Assembly: GCA_045606465.1 (NCBI GenBank)
Contig: JAZURZ010000118.1
Span: 1-5,540, forward strand
Length of the DNA stretch: 5,540 nt
From: CAKSQL01 sp045606465
GTDB taxonomy: Bacteria; Bacillota; Clostridia; UBA1381
Reading direction: 5' to 3'
Position numbers and translations under genes: made by a program
Shown: in pieces, positions 5,370-5,540 of the stretch
Numbering within the stretch: position 1 is the first letter of the stretch
Layout: each line of letters opens with the position of its first letter
The notes under the pieces: generated by a model
The model's input: the letters and a program-made list of their open reading frames with translations, nothing else
Database searches by the model: none
Told to the model about the DNA's origin: nothing

Positions 5370-5540
5370 ATGGAAAAAATGGGAGTAAATGAAATTCGTG
5401 AGGCTTTTTTAAGCTTTTTTGAGAGCAAAAATTGTCTTAGATTGGGAAGCTTTTCGCTTGTGCCACACAACGATAACAGCTTGCTTTTAATAAACTCAGG
5501 TATGGCGCCTATGAAAAAATGGTTTACAGGTGCGGAGGTT
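5370..5540 (+). CDS. alaS: Alanyl-tRNA synthetase, N-terminal fragment (cut by window edge)
   Basis: The first 57 codons of alanyl-tRNA synthetase, the class II enzyme that charges tRNA-Ala with alanine in the cytoplasm. The start of the aminoacylation domain is plain: NEIREAFLSFFESK (7-20), SFSLVPHNDNSLLLINSGM (27-45) and APMKKWFTGAEV (46-57). The HND and INSGM segments belong to class II motif 1 and its surroundings. The frame is open to the last base, so the gene continues beyond the window; the full protein is normally about 870-880 residues. It follows fakA by 82 bases in the same direction. No T-box leader fits in that short gap. Confidence 0.95.
   Translation, partial: MEKMGVNEIREAFLSFFESKNCLRLGSFSLVPHNDNSLLLINSGMAPMKKWFTGAEV

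Overview
The window looks like chromosomal DNA from an AT-rich Gram-positive bacterium of the Clostridia (Firmicutes). The signs are strong GGAGG-type ribosome binding sites, low G+C, hairpin-plus-T-run terminators, a neighbouring pair of Asp23/Gls24 and DAK2 (FakA/YloV) genes, and an alanyl-tRNA synthetase start of the INSGMAP type. Genus and species cannot be read from it. TAA and TGA both end genes, so the standard bacterial code fits.

Layout. Positions 1-292 hold no convincing gene. They contain a G+C-richer patch with a perfect 9-bp inverted repeat (92-123) that resembles REP-type intergenic palindromes, followed by a two-way terminator (241-275). An AraC-family regulator follows on the minus strand (293-1117). 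Divergent from it is a two-gene operon: a TIM-barrel sugar isomerase/epimerase-like protein (1235-2050) and a Gfo/Idh/MocA oxidoreductase (2047-3015). The two genes overlap by ATGA, and a strong terminator (3025-3060) closes the unit. The AraC protein probably senses a sugar or related ligand and controls the pair. The opposing promoters appear to overlap at their -10 elements.

The second half is housekeeping. A promoter near 3196-3224 precedes an Asp23/Gls24 (YloU-like) gene (3281-3631) and a FakA/YloV-like fatty acid kinase gene (3674-5287, probably really starting at 3650). The first 57 codons of alaS (5370 onward) run off the right edge.

The most notable point is the start of the fakA-like gene. 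A strong Shine-Dalgarno stands in front of AUU/AUC codons rather than AUG/GUG/UUG. The family-typical N-terminal residues lie between that site and the first ordinary start codon (GTG, 3674). The gene is also in the same frame as the upstream Asp23 gene, separated by a single TAA. No clearly new system is evident. The oxidoreductase/TIM-barrel pair may process a keto-sugar or glycoside by an oxidation-first route, but its substrate cannot be read from the sequence.
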